A DNA stretch of 64,000 nt. Origin: Streptomyces sp. P9-A4 (GTDB lineage: Bacteria; Actinomycetota; Actinomycetes; Streptomycetales; Streptomycetaceae). The notes beneath the pieces are model-generated. The model saw only the letters and a program-made list of their open reading frames with translations. It did not search any database and was not told the origin of the DNA. This document shows positions 34,983 to 43,937 of the stretch, piece after piece. The DNA is taken from contig NZ_JAZIFY010000001.1 in the NCBI RefSeq assembly GCF_036634195.1, positions 2,862,501-2,926,500 of the forward strand, written 5' to 3'. Each line of letters opens with the position of its first letter. The first letter of the stretch is position 1. The position numbers and the translations under genes were made by a program.

Positions 34983-37529
34983 ATGCCGAACGCACAGCAC
35001 TCTCAGCGCCCTGTTCCCGGCCGCCCGGCGCCGGACGGGCCCGGCCTCGCTCCGGACGCTTCCGGCCCGGCCCCGGCCCGGCCCGGCACCGCTCCGGTTG
35101 TTCCCGGCCGCGCCCCGGACGCCGTCCGTCTCCTCGCCCCCGCCCTCGCCGCCCTGCTCTCCGTGGCCGCCGTCTGCGGTGGGGACGCCGTCGCCCGGGT
35201 CTTCCCCTTCGGGCCGCGCCACCGGGCCGTCAACGACCTCGCCAACCAGTTCGTGCCGTTCCACGCGCACCTGTGGGACCTGCTGCACGGCCGGGCGGAC
35301 GGCGGGCCGCTGCTCGACTGGCAGGCCGGCTGGGGGACGAGCTTCCTCCCCGACTACGGCACCTATCTGTCGAGCCCCCTCGCCCCGCTGGTCGCGCTCT
35401 TCCCGCGCGGGGACATCGAGTACGCCGTCTACGCGATCACCGTCCTCAAGACGGCGCTCGCGGCGGCGGCGATGACCTTCCTGCTGCGCCGTCTCGGCCC
35501 CGGGACCTGGTGGTGGGCGTCGGCGCTCGGCGCCTCGTACGCGCTGTGCGGCTGGTCGCTCGCGGAGGGCACGTACAACCCGATGTGGCTGGACGGCCTG
35601 ATCGCCTTCCCGCTGCTCTGTCTGGTGGGCGAGTGGGTGCGGGAGGGCCGCCGCCCGCTCCTCGGCCCCCTGCTGGTCGCGGTCTGCTGGACGGCGAACT
35701 TCTACACCGCGTACATGGCGACCCTCGGCGCGGCGCTGGTCCTCCTCGTCCGCCTGGCGCTGACGGACTCCTTCCGCGTCCGCACGGTCCTGCGGGCGGC
35801 GGTGACCACGGGCCTCGGGGTCGGGCTGGCCGCGCCCGTCCTGATCCCGGTGTTCCTCGGCTCGCGCCACGCCTACCCGGGCCTGGTCAGGGACTTCGAC
35901 CCGGCGCCGGCCACGGACGTGCTGGCCCGGCTGCTCCCGGTGACGTACAGCTTCTCGACGCCCGCGGCCTTCGTCAGCACGGCGGTGCCGCTGCTCGTGG
36001 GGACGCTGCTGTTCCGGCGGGACGTGCCCGGCCGGGAGCGGTGGTGGTGGGCGGGGCTGTGCGTGGCGGTGACGGCCTCGATGCAGTGGGGGCCGACGCA
36101 TCTGGTGTGGCACGCGTTCGCCACGCCGAACGGCAGCCCGTACCGGCAGACCTTCGTCCTCTCCGGCGTCCTCGTCGTCGCCGCCTGGACGGGCCTCGGC
36201 CACGGCCGCCCGGACCGGCGGGCGCTGCTCGGCGGGGTGGCGGTCGTCGCGGCGCTGGCGGCGGGGGCGCTCGCGAGCCCCTTCGTCACGTCCTGGGCGC
36301 TGCTGCTGACGGGGGTGGGCCTGGCGGCGGTGGTCGGCGCGCTGCTGCTGCCGGTCCGGGGGCGGTACGGGGTGCTCGCCGCGCTCCTCGTCGCCGGAAC
36401 GGTGCTGGGGCAGGCGGCGGCGACGACGGCGTACGCGGACCGGGAGCGGCTCGCCCGGCTCGACGACTACCCGCCGTGGGGCGCGGAGCAGGACCGGCGG
36501 GCGGCGGCGCTGGCGGCGGCCGACGGCTGGCCCGCCTACCGCACGGACGCGGGGCTGCCCCGGGTCGCGGGCAACGATCCGCTGCTGCTCGGCGGCCAGG
36601 GCGCCGCGTACTACAGCAGCCACACCCCGGCGGTCCTGACGGAGACGCTGAGCGCGCTGGGCGGCGGATGGACGTCACGGGGCCGGAACCTGCTGAGCCT
36701 GGACAACCCGGTGACGGACGCGCTGTTCGGGGTGGGGGCGCGGTGGCGGGACGGCGCGGTCGCCCGCACGGACCTGTACCTGCCGCTGGTGACGGTACGG
36801 CCGCCGGGCCCGGCCCCGGCGTACGGCCCGTCCCCGTTCCGCAACCAGGAACTCCTGCTCGGGGCGCGGGTCTACGGGTCCCCGCGCGCGGGCGCGTGCC
36901 CGGTCGGTACGGAGGTCTTCCTGTGGGCCCCGGAGGCGACGGGCACGGCCCGCCTGGGCGACCACGAGACGCACCTGCTGGGCGGCGGACCGAAACGCCG
37001 GGCGGCCCTGACGTCCCTGGGCGTCCAGCGCGTCCCCGGCCTGAAGCCGGTGCTGCCGGGGCCGGGCGAACTCGGCTGCCTGGACCACGACCGGCTGCGA
37101 GCGGCGGTGACGGCCCTCCGCGCCCGCCCGGCGACGTCGATCAAGGTCACCTCGGACGGTATCGCGGCCACGCTCCCCCCGGGCGCGGGAACGGCGGTCG
37201 TGGCGACCCCCCGCATCGCGGGCTGGCACTGCGAGGGCGCGGCGGCGGGGTCGTACGGCGGGCTGCTCGCGGTCCCGCTCAGCGACGCCCGGACCGAACT
37301 GTCCTGCGCCTTCCGGCCCCCGGGACTGCGGGCGGGACTGGGGACGGGGGCGCTGTCGGCACTGCTGCTCGTGGGGGTGGCCGTGGCCGGGCGCCGGGGC
37401 GTCGGGAACGGGGGTGGTCCCGAACGCGGGGCCGTGGCCGGGCGCCGGAGCGTCAGGAACGGGCGTGGTCCCGGACGCGCGGCCGTGGCCGGGCGCCGGA
37501 ACGCCGAGACCGCGCGACCGCCTCGCTGA
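34983..37529 (+). CDS. YfhO-family polytopic membrane protein
   Basis: An 848-residue protein with about 12-13 TM helices in residues 45-470, the long soluble loop after TM region (about 480-800), and a last TM (about 805-822). PFGPRHRAVNDLANQFVPFHAHLWDLLHG and YNPMWLDGLIAFPLL are typical of YfhO, which acts with a GtrB-like transferase in teichoic-acid glycosylation. Residues 823-848 are two imperfect 17-residue repeats (GRRSVRNGRGPGRAAVA) made by a 51-bp DNA repeat running past the stop. Confidence 0.88.
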   Translation: MPNAQHSQRPVPGRPAPDGPGLAPDASGPAPARPGTAPVVPGRAPDAVRLLAPALAALLSVAAVCGGDAVARVFPFGPRHRAVNDLANQFVPFHAHLWDLLHGRADGGPLLDWQAGWGTSFLPDYGTYLSSPLAPLVALFPRGDIEYAVYAITVLKTALAAAAMTFLLRRLGPGTWWWASALGASYALCGWSLAEGTYNPMWLDGLIAFPLLCLVGEWVREGRRPLLGPLLVAVCWTANFYTAYMATLGAALVLLVRLALTDSFRVRTVLRAAVTTGLGVGLAAPVLIPVFLGSRHAYPGLVRDFDPAPATDVLARLLPVTYSFSTPAAFVSTAVPLLVGTLLFRRDVPGRERWWWAGLCVAVTASMQWGPTHLVWHAFATPNGSPYRQTFVLSGVLVVAAWTGLGHGRPDRRALLGGVAVVAALAAGALASPFVTSWALLLTGVGLAAVVGALLLPVRGRYGVLAALLVAGTVLGQAAATTAYADRERLARLDDYPPWGAEQDRRAAALAAADGWPAYRTDAGLPRVAGNDPLLLGGQGAAYYSSHTPAVLTETLSALGGGWTSRGRNLLSLDNPVTDALFGVGARWRDGAVARTDLYLPLVTVRPPGPAPAYGPSPFRNQELLLGARVYGSPRAGACPVGTEVFLWAPEATGTARLGDHETHLLGGGPKRRAALTSLGVQRVPGLKPVLPGPGELGCLDHDRLRAAVTALRARPATSIKVTSDGIAATLPPGAGTAVVATPRIAGWHCEGAAAGSYGGLLAVPLSDARTELSCAFRPPGLRAGLGTGALSALLLVGVAVAGRRGVGNGGGPERGAVAGRRSVRNGRGPGRAAVAGRRNAETARPPR

Positions 37530-37635
37530 CGGCGTCCCGGCCGGACGCCGGAGCGTCAGGAACGGGGGTGGTCCCGGACGCGCGGCCGTGGCCGGGCGCC
37601 GGAACGTCGGGAACGGGCGTGGTCCCGGACCGCCC
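37381..37635 (+). repeat. 51-bp tandem repeats spanning the YfhO-like gene's stop codon
   Basis: CCGTGGCCGGGCGCCGG recurs at 37381, 37432, 37483 and 37586. The first three have exact 51-base spacing (17 codons), so the repeat extends the protein. After the stop the array is interrupted by about 50 bases and resumes in non-coding DNA. Copies differ by few substitutions. Confidence 0.75.
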
Positions 37636-37639
37636 GGCC

Positions 37640-38188
37640 CTACCGCGAGAGGCGGAAGCGGACCTCGCCGTCCTGTTCCTCGTCCGTCGGCGTGAGGCCG
37701 GCCGCTCGGGCCACGGCGGCGGAGGCCTCGTGGTCCGGGTGGACATGGGCCACGACCGTCCGTACGCCCTGCTCCACCAGCGCCGCCACCAGGCCCCCGG
37801 CCGCCTCCCGGGCGATCCCCCGGCCCTGCCACTCCGTGCCGGTCACCCACGCCACCTCCGCGACCCGGCCGCCGTCCGTGACCGTGGCCTGGACCGTGCC
37901 GGTCAGCCGGTCCTCGTCGCGGAGGCGGACCACCCAGTTGCACCAGACCGTCGCCGGGTCCGGCGAACCGGCGCTCAACCGCTCGTAGCGGGCCCGCAGT
38001 TCGGGTGCGGTGAGCGGCGCTCCGCCGATGAAGGTGTGCAGGGCGGGGTCGGCGAGGACCCGGGCCATCTCGTCCGCGTGCGCGACGGCGAGCGGTACGA
38101 GGTCGAGGCGACGGGTCCGTACCGTCATCGCCGCCACGCCGTCCGCCCGGTCCACGCCGTCCGCGCCGGTCTCACGAGCAGGGTCCAC
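37640..38188 (-). CDS. GNAT-family N-acetyltransferase
   Basis: A 182-residue acetyltransferase: TVRTRRLDLVPLAVAHADEM start, VAEVAWVTGTEWQGRGIAREAAGGLVAAL acetyl-CoA pyrophosphate loop (Q/R-x-x-G-x-A variant), and a HVHPDHEASAAVARAAGL C-terminus as in RimJ-like enzymes. GTG 38188 has GGAGG 5 bases ahead; ATG 38128 would trim 20 residues. Substrate unknown. Confidence 0.8.
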   Translation of the reverse strand: MDPARETGADGVDRADGVAAMTVRTRRLDLVPLAVAHADEMARVLADPALHTFIGGAPLTAPELRARYERLSAGSPDPATVWCNWVVRLRDEDRLTGTVQATVTDGGRVAEVAWVTGTEWQGRGIAREAAGGLVAALVEQGVRTVVAHVHPDHEASAAVARAAGLTPTDEEQDGEVRFRLSR

Positions 38189-38245
38189 AGTGCCTCCGGT
38201 AGTCGGTCGGGCCCCAGTGGGCCACGGCAGCAGTGGACCACAGCC

Positions 38246-38293
38246 TCACGCGCGGAGGTCCCAGACCCCCTGGTTGTCGCGCTTCCCGCCCAT
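38246..38293 (-). CDS. possible 15-residue small ORF MGGKRDNQGVWDLRA
   Basis: ATG 38293 follows a strong GGGGGAGG at 5 bases and reads 15 residues to TGA, 58 bases before the GNAT gene. It may be a leader or short peptide. No known family. The good Shine-Dalgarno site is the main support. Confidence 0.35.
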   Translation of the reverse strand: MGGKRDNQGVWDLRA

Positions 38294-38369
38294 CGTGACC
38301 TCCCCCGTCGTTCCACTGCTCGCCCCTACGGCCCTGCCGGCTCCCGGCCAGGGAGCCCGCGGCCCCAGC

Positions 38370-39377
38370 CTAGGAACCCACCGCCCCGCCGGGTGTGCGT
38401 GGAGCGCGGCCCTCCTTGATCTTCCGCGCACGGAACTCGCTGGGGCTCACCCCGTACGCCTCGCGGAACGCCCGGCTGAAGACGGCGGGGCCGCTGAACC
38501 CCCGCCGCGCGGCGATCTCCTGCACCGGGTGCGTGAGGAGTTCGGGCCGGGCGAGGTCGTCGCGGCACCGCTCCAGGCGACGGCGCCGGATGCGGGCCTG
38601 GACGGTCTCCCCCTCGCCCTTGAAGAGCTGGTGGAGCGTGCGGACGGACAGGTTGTGGTGGGCGGCCACGACGACGGGCGTCAGTTCGGGGTCGCCGAGG
38701 TTGTACTCGATGAAGGCGTGGATCCGGCGGAGCAGCGCCCGCGCCCGCACCTCGGCCGGAAGCTTCTCCACGGTGCCGGAGTGCTGCGCGAGACAGGCCG
38801 CCGCGAGGTCGGTCGCGGTGGCCCCGAGCCGGCTCAGCTCCTCGGGCGCGCACTCCCCGCCGTGGGTGACGAGCGACCGCAGGAAGTCGACGAGCACGGC
38901 CCCGATCCCGCTCCGTCCCGAGAGGCGCCGGGCGAGGACGCCGTCGAGCCGGTTGGTAGGCAACGGCAGTGCGTCGCGCGGAAGTTGGAGGATGACCAGC
39001 TGCCCGGGGTCGCCGTCGGAGACGTACCGCGCGTCGGAGGGCCGCGAGGTGTCCCAGAAGAGGAGGTCCCCCGCCTCGGCCTCGCAGTCGTTGCCGTGCT
39101 GGGAGAGGGTCATCGCCCCTTTGGTCACCAGTCCGAGCTGGTACTGCTCGGGGTCGCCGCGCCGGATGAGCGCGGGGGTGCGCCGCGAACGCAGCGGGGA
39201 GTAGGCGACCTTGGACACCTGGAGCCCGCCGAGGTCGAGAAGGGCGACATCGGCGGTGAACTCGGCGGACCGCTCACTGGTGAGCGCGGTGGGCATGACC
39301 TCCCGGGAGATCATGTCCGCGAACCATTCGAACCGTTCCTCGTCGGGCAGGTCACCCGACGACACCACTGACCACAT
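38370..39377 (-). CDS. AraC-family transcriptional regulator
   Basis: A 335-residue regulator with an N-terminal AraC-type ligand domain (about 1-190, GDLLFWDTSRPSDARY) and a C-terminal double helix-turn-helix (about 215-315, VVVAAHHNLSVRTLHQLFKGEGETVQARIRRRRLERCRDDL; EIAARRGFSGPAVFSRAFREAYGVSPSEFR). Similar regulators control catabolic or antibiotic genes. Divergent from a GNAT gene 176 bases away. Confidence 0.88.
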   Translation of the reverse strand: MWSVVSSGDLPDEERFEWFADMISREVMPTALTSERSAEFTADVALLDLGGLQVSKVAYSPLRSRRTPALIRRGDPEQYQLGLVTKGAMTLSQHGNDCEAEAGDLLFWDTSRPSDARYVSDGDPGQLVILQLPRDALPLPTNRLDGVLARRLSGRSGIGAVLVDFLRSLVTHGGECAPEELSRLGATATDLAAACLAQHSGTVEKLPAEVRARALLRRIHAFIEYNLGDPELTPVVVAAHHNLSVRTLHQLFKGEGETVQARIRRRRLERCRDDLARPELLTHPVQEIAARRGFSGPAVFSRAFREAYGVSPSEFRARKIKEGRAPRTPGGAVGS

Positions 39378-39553
39378 CGCGCGCTCCCCGGGGCCTGTCT
39401 TGTTCTCGGTGGCCAGAATGCAGTGACCGGTTCTCGATCACGGCAGCTTTCCCGCACTCAGCGTGGCGCCCGTACAAGCCCCGGAGCCACGGCCCGCATT
39501 CCCCGGCCGATATCCGTTTGCCGTCGGCCGTCGGAGTCGGATAGGAAACCGGC

Positions 39554-40096
39554 ATGCTGAGGGGCGAGAAGGTCGGGCTGCGGGCCCGCCACGACGAAGA
39601 CATCCCGGTTCTGCTGACCGAGCTCTACGACGACGTGGTCAACGGCGCGCGGTCCGAGGGCGGGCCGTGGCGGCCGATCACCCCCGGCTCGCAGGACCGG
39701 CGGCTCGTGGTGGACGAGACGAATCAGTCGACCGTCTCGTTCTCCGTCGTCGACCTGGACAGCGGCACGCTCGTCGGCACAGCGAACCTGTGGGGCATCG
39801 ACACCCACAACCGCTGCGCGCACATCGGCCTCGGGCTGCTGCCGGCCGCGCGCGGCAAGGGGTACGGCACCGATGTGGTGGCGACCCTGTGCCACTACGG
39901 CTTCGTCGTACGCGGCTTGCACCGGCTGCAGATCGAGACGCTGGCGGACAACACCGCGATGCTGCGCTCCGCCGAGCGCAACGGCTTCGTCCGCGAGGGC
40001 GTACTGCGGTCGTCCGCCTGGGTACTGGGCGAGTTCCTGGACGAGGTGCTGCTCGGGCTCCTGGCCCGGGACTGGAATCCGGACGCGAAGGTCTAG
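39554..40096 (+). CDS. GNAT-family N-acetyltransferase
   Basis: A 180-residue RimJ/RimL-like enzyme: LRGEKVGLRARHDEDIPVLL, HIGLGLLPAARGKGYGTDVVATLCHYGF (acetyl-CoA loop) and LRSAERNGFVREGVLRS. ATG 39554. Forms a two-gene operon with the next acetyltransferase (4-base gap). Confidence 0.85.
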   Translation: MLRGEKVGLRARHDEDIPVLLTELYDDVVNGARSEGGPWRPITPGSQDRRLVVDETNQSTVSFSVVDLDSGTLVGTANLWGIDTHNRCAHIGLGLLPAARGKGYGTDVVATLCHYGFVVRGLHRLQIETLADNTAMLRSAERNGFVREGVLRSSAWVLGEFLDEVLLGLLARDWNPDAKV

Positions 40097-40100
40097 TCCG

Positions 40101-40697
40101 ATGCCCGCCGAATCCCCCGTACCCCCTGCGCCGCCCGTACCCCCCGTACCCACCGCATCGCCGCCCCGGGTCGAGCTGAGCCCGCTCACGCTCGCCGACG
40201 AGGCCGAGTTCTGCGCGCTCGTGAGCGCCAGCGCCGAGCTCCACGGGCCGTGGATTCAACTGCCCGCGACGGCGGAGGACTTCCGGAGCTGGATGGAACG
40301 CTTCCGCGACGGCACCACCCTGGGCTTCCTGATCCGCGCCCGGGACACCGGCGCGGCCGTCGGCATGGTCAACATCAACTCGATCATCAGGGGCCGCTAC
40401 CAGGGCGCGTCCATCGGCTACGCGGCCTTCGCCCCGTCGGCGGGGCGGGGGTACATGACGGAAGGCGTCACCGCCGTCCTGGACCACGCGTTCACGGACC
40501 TACGGCTCCACCGCCTGGAAGCGAACATCCAGCCCGGGAACAAGGCGTCCCTGTCCCTGGTCCAGCGCCTGGGCTTCCGGTACGAGGGCCTGTCGCCCGC
40601 CTACCTCTTCATCGACGGCGCCTGGCGCGACCACGAACGCTGGTCCCTCACGGCACCGTCCCCCTGGACACCGGACCCTTCCCTTCCCGAGGTGTAG
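40101..40697 (+). CDS. GNAT-family N-acetyltransferase (RimJ-like)
   Basis: A 198-residue acetyltransferase: VELSPLTLADEAEFCALVSASAELHGPW, SIGYAAFAPSAGRGYMTEGVTAVLDHAF and SLSLVQRLGFRYEGLSPAYLFIDGAWRDHERW, the classical alanine/ribosomal-protein acetyltransferase layout. The N-terminal 24 residues are Pro-rich. ATG 40101 lies 4 bases after the preceding gene. Probably modifies a protein N-terminus or an antibiotic. Confidence 0.88.
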   Translation: MPAESPVPPAPPVPPVPTASPPRVELSPLTLADEAEFCALVSASAELHGPWIQLPATAEDFRSWMERFRDGTTLGFLIRARDTGAAVGMVNINSIIRGRYQGASIGYAAFAPSAGRGYMTEGVTAVLDHAFTDLRLHRLEANIQPGNKASLSLVQRLGFRYEGLSPAYLFIDGAWRDHERWSLTAPSPWTPDPSLPEV

Positions 40698-40807
40698 ACG
40701 GCCACAGCCGCCTGGGCGGCCACGCGAACCAGGCATCGGCCCCGGGCCTTCACCGCCGCCGAAGCGGACCCGGCCGCCCTCCGCCTCAAGTTCGACTTCC
40801 TGCCCTG

Positions 40808-40967
40808 AGACCGACCGGCAAATGGGGGGCGGCGTCGCGGGGCTGGGCACGCACATCTGCCGCGTTGTCGTCAATCACCATGGCTCCGCCATGCCTCAAT
40901 CCTCCGCCTCGCAGCTGCACGCACCCAGCCCCGCTCCTTCTTCCACCCCCCATTTGCCGGTCGGTCT
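40808..40967. repeat. 160-bp palindromic (MITE-like) element
   Basis: The ends are 22-bp perfect inverted repeats starting AGACCGACCGGCAAATGGGG (left 40808-40829; right arm ends 40967), followed inward on both sides by GCGGGGCTGGG. The core has the palindrome ATGGC-TCC-GCCAT. No gene is inside. The right end carries the stop codon of the LysR gene, so insertion or ancient co-evolution changed that gene's end. It looks like a small non-autonomous mobile or palindromic repeat. Confidence 0.7.
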
Positions 40968-41889
40968 AAGGCGCCTTCGCGAGCGCCGTTCTGAGGCGGT
41001 TCAGCAGCGCCCCCGCCGCCGGGGCCGTCGGGCCGTTCGTGCGCCAGGCCAGGGCGATACGCGCCCGGGGCTGCGGGTCCTCGAAGTGGAGGACCCGCAG
41101 CCCGAGGCCCTCCGCCACGCCCTCCGCGAGCCTCGGTACCGCCGCCACCCCCAGCCCGCGCGCGGCGAGCTGCGCGAGAAGGCGCGGGTCGGCCGCCTCG
41201 AAGACCACCCGGGGCCTGAACCCGGCGCGGGCGCAGGCCCGTTCGAGCACGCCGCGTGTCCCCGTACCGCGCGGCAGGCAGATCAGCGGCAGACCGTTGA
41301 GCGCCGCGACGCCGATCACCGGACCGGAGGCCTCCGCCAAGGGGTCGTCCGCCGCCACGGCGGCCACCAGCGGCTCGTCGATCAGGACGTGCAGCGAGAC
41401 GCCCGCCGGGGGCTCGTCCTCGGCGAGGCCGACGAGGGCGATGTCGAGTTCACCGCTCTGGAGCGCCGAGAGCATCCGCTCGGACGCCGCCTCGGTCAAC
41501 GTGACCTCGATACGCGGATGCCGGCGATGGAAGTCGGCGAGCACGGCGGCGAGATCGAAGGGGTGCACCGGGACGGCGGAGACCGCCACGCCCGCCGCCA
41601 CCCCGATCGTGACCCGCCCGCGCAGCAGCCCGCCGAACTCGTCCGCCACCTGCCGGACGCCCTCCACGGCGGCCAGCGCGGCCCGCGCGTACGGCAGCAG
41701 GGCCTCCCCCACCTCCGTCGGCGTCACCGTCCCGCCCGAGCGGTCCAGGAGGCGCTGGCCCAACTCCCGTTCCAGCTGCCGGATCTGGGCGCTCACGCCC
41801 GGCTGCGCCAGGTGCAGCCGGGCCGCCGCGCGCGTGAAGCCGCCCTCCTCCACCACCGCGACGAGGTACCGCAACTGCCGAAGCTCCAT
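40966..41889 (-). CDS. LysR-family transcriptional regulator
   Basis: A 307-residue regulator with the N-terminal winged HTH (MELRQLRYLVAVVEEGGFTRAAARLHLAQPGVSAQIRQLERELGQRLLDRS) and a periplasmic-binding-like effector domain (about 90-300). ATG 41889; its stop lies in the end of the palindromic element. It is divergent from the mycothiol-type protein gene with a 71-base gap, which it probably regulates. Confidence 0.9.
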   Translation of the reverse strand: MELRQLRYLVAVVEEGGFTRAAARLHLAQPGVSAQIRQLERELGQRLLDRSGGTVTPTEVGEALLPYARAALAAVEGVRQVADEFGGLLRGRVTIGVAAGVAVSAVPVHPFDLAAVLADFHRRHPRIEVTLTEAASERMLSALQSGELDIALVGLAEDEPPAGVSLHVLIDEPLVAAVAADDPLAEASGPVIGVAALNGLPLICLPRGTGTRGVLERACARAGFRPRVVFEAADPRLLAQLAARGLGVAAVPRLAEGVAEGLGLRVLHFEDPQPRARIALAWRTNGPTAPAAGALLNRLRTALAKAP

Positions 41890-41960
41890 AACCGGTGATT
41901 CTAGGGAGCAGAACAACTGGCTCTTGGACTTATGACCCCGGCCGCGACCACCCTGGTCGC

Positions 41961-42599
41961 ATGGGACACAGCACGCACACCCCCCAGTCGTTGACGGAGT
42001 CGATCGCGGCCGAGCGCCGCGAACTGGCCGACCTGCTGGACACCCTGCCCGCAGCGGCCTGGGACGCCCCCACCCTGTGCGGGGACTGGCGGGTGCGGGA
42101 GGTCGTGGCCCATATGTCGCTGGGGTTCCGGTACTCCCTGCCGAAGGTCGCCCTGGAACTCCTCCGGGCGGGCGGGCGGCTGCACCGGATGACGGACCGG
42201 TGCGCCCGCCGGGACGCCGCCGAGCACCCGCCGCGCGCGCTCGCCGCCGCGCTCCGGGACAACGCCCACCACCCGTGGACGCCACCGGTCGGGGGGCGGG
42301 TGGCGGCCCTCGGGCACGATGTCGTCCACGGTCTCGACATCTCGGTCGCCCTGGGGCTCGGCCGCGTGGTCCCGGAGGACCGGATACGGGTGCTCCTCGA
42401 CGCGGTCGACCGGCGCACGGTCCGCTTCTTCGGCGCGAACCTCGACGGCATACGGCTCGACGCGACCGACACCGACTGGTCCTTCGGCACCGGGTCCCCG
42501 GTCACGGGCACCGGCCAGGACCTGCTGCTCCTCGCGTACGGCAGGAGACTGCCTGCGGGCCGGCTGAACGGCGAGCACGCGGGACGGTTCAGCGGGTGA
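41961..42599 (+). CDS. maleylpyruvate isomerase / DinB-like mycothiol-dependent family protein
   Basis: A 212-residue helical-bundle protein: SLTESIAAERRELADLLDTLPAAAWDAPTLCGDWRVREVVAHMSLGFRY and HDVVHGLDISVALG match the mycothiol-dependent metalloenzyme fold, with a likely metal-ligand triad H-x3-D/H-x. ATG 41961. Regulated probably by the divergent LysR protein. Substrate unknown. Confidence 0.8.
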   Translation: MGHSTHTPQSLTESIAAERRELADLLDTLPAAAWDAPTLCGDWRVREVVAHMSLGFRYSLPKVALELLRAGGRLHRMTDRCARRDAAEHPPRALAAALRDNAHHPWTPPVGGRVAALGHDVVHGLDISVALGLGRVVPEDRIRVLLDAVDRRTVRFFGANLDGIRLDATDTDWSFGTGSPVTGTGQDLLLLAYGRRLPAGRLNGEHAGRFSG

Positions 42600-42807
42600 G
42601 GGGTGGGGCGGGGCGGTGACCGGATCCTGGGGAGCTGGGTCCGGGCGGCCCGGATCCGGTACGCCGAGCCCCGGGCCGCCGAGATCCGGCGGAAAGATTT
42701 CCGGGGCGGGTCGCAACCTCCGGGGGTGACGCACGTCTGGTGGGTTGAAGGCGCCCTTCAGCTGATCCACCAGACCGTGTTTCCGTCCCACTTCCTCGGG
42801 AGATCTC

Positions 42808-43170
42808 ATGTCCGTCCACTCCAAGCGGAACCTCCGCCGCCCCCGCGTCCTGGGTGTCGCCGCCGGTGTCGCGCTGCTCCTCGGCGGCGGTTTCGCCGCG
42901 CAGGCCTTCGCCGACTCCGGAGCGAAGCCCGCCCCGGCCCCGGTGCCGGCCACCGCGCCCGGCACCGCCTCGGCCCCGGTGCCGGCCACCGCGCCTGACG
43001 CCGCCCCGGCCGTGTCGAAGCCCGGTGCCGCCCCGAAGGTCGTCTCCCCGGGCAAGGGGACGAAGCCGACCGCCTCCACCCCCACCACCCCCACCACCCC
43101 CACGACAGTGGCAGCCCCGGCCAAGAACGCGCCCCGGGTGATCTCGCCCGGCACCGGCGCCGGTAAGTAG
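42808..43170 (+). CDS. small secreted Ala/Pro/Thr-rich protein
   Basis: A 120-residue protein with a signal peptide (about 1-37, LGVAAGVALLLGGGFAAQAFA) and a low-complexity tail with APVPATAP repeats and TTPTTPTT. No domain. ATG 42808 after GGGAG. Probably cell-surface or wall-associated; relatives seem confined to Streptomyces. Confidence 0.7.
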   Translation: MSVHSKRNLRRPRVLGVAAGVALLLGGGFAAQAFADSGAKPAPAPVPATAPGTASAPVPATAPDAAPAVSKPGAAPKVVSPGKGTKPTASTPTTPTTPTTVAAPAKNAPRVISPGTGAGK

Positions 43171-43189
43171 CGGCGAGCGGTATCACCAC

Positions 43190-43223
43190 GGGGTGGCAGG
43201 GCCGGGCCCGGTCCTGCCACCCC
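43190..43223. terminator. strong hairpin after the secreted protein gene
   Basis: GGGGTGGCAGG pairs perfectly with CCTGCCACCCC, and the inner GCCGGGCCCGGT can extend it. It lies 20 bases after the stop. Confidence 0.8.
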
Positions 43224-43259
43224 TCCCGCGACGGATCGACCGAGGACCGTACAGAGGAC

Positions 43260-43937
43260 GTGCAGTTGTCGTACGCCATATCCAGCCTCCGCCCCGGCCC
43301 CGGCCCCGCGCCGTCGGCCTGGTGGTCACGGCTGCTCGCCCGCGTGTCCCGGGCCGCCGACGAGGCGCCGGTACGGGGGCGGGAGCGCGGCCGTCACCTC
43401 CGGGCGGTCGGACCGTCGTACGAGGACGAGCCGGCGTACGGCCACGAACCGCCGCCCACCCTCACCGAGCTGTACCGGGCGCGGCGGCTCGACATGGTGC
43501 GGCTCGCGCTGTTCCTGGTGGACGACCTGCACACCGCCGAGGACGTGGTCCAGGACGCGTTCACCGCGCTGTGCCGCACCCATGGCACCTCGCTGGGCGG
43601 GCTCCAGGACCCGGGGGCGTATCTGCACACCGCCGTGGTCAACGCGGCCCGTTCCGTACTGCGCAGGCGCCGTACCGCGCGCGCGTACACCCCGCCGCAC
43701 CCGGGCGCGGGGGCGCCGGTCGACGAGGGGCTGCTGCTCGCGGAGGAGCACCGGCATGTGCTCGACGCCCTCGCGCAGCTGACCCGGCGCCAGCGCGAGG
43801 TGCTCGTGCTGCGCTACTGGTCGGAGCTGACGGAGGAGCAGATCGCGCGGACGCTGGGGCTTTCGCGTGGCACGGTCAAGTCCACCGCGAGCCGGGCGCT
43901 CGACGCGCTGGAGAAGAAGCTGGAGGCGGGCCGATGA
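43260..43937 (+). CDS. ECF (SigE-type) RNA polymerase sigma factor
   Basis: A 225-residue sigma-70 group 4 protein. Region 2 has MVRLALFLVDDLHTAEDVVQDAFTALCR (about 75-105); region 4 has LTRRQREVLVLRYWSELTEEQIARTLGLSRGTVKSTASRALDALEKKL (about 175-222). The first 60 residues are not part of the sigma core. GTG 43260 is chosen. Followed by an overlapping gene (ATGA) for a small membrane protein that may be its anti-sigma factor. Confidence 0.88.
   Translation: MQLSYAISSLRPGPGPAPSAWWSRLLARVSRAADEAPVRGRERGRHLRAVGPSYEDEPAYGHEPPPTLTELYRARRLDMVRLALFLVDDLHTAEDVVQDAFTALCRTHGTSLGGLQDPGAYLHTAVVNAARSVLRRRRTARAYTPPHPGAGAPVDEGLLLAEEHRHVLDALAQLTRRQREVLVLRYWSELTEEQIARTLGLSRGTVKSTASRALDALEKKLEAGR

Noticed and set aside
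34925..38419. Plus-strand frame of 1164 codons across the YfhO-like gene and beyond
   Set aside because: Wrong frame over the YfhO-like gene; Pro/Arg/Gly-rich and without domains.
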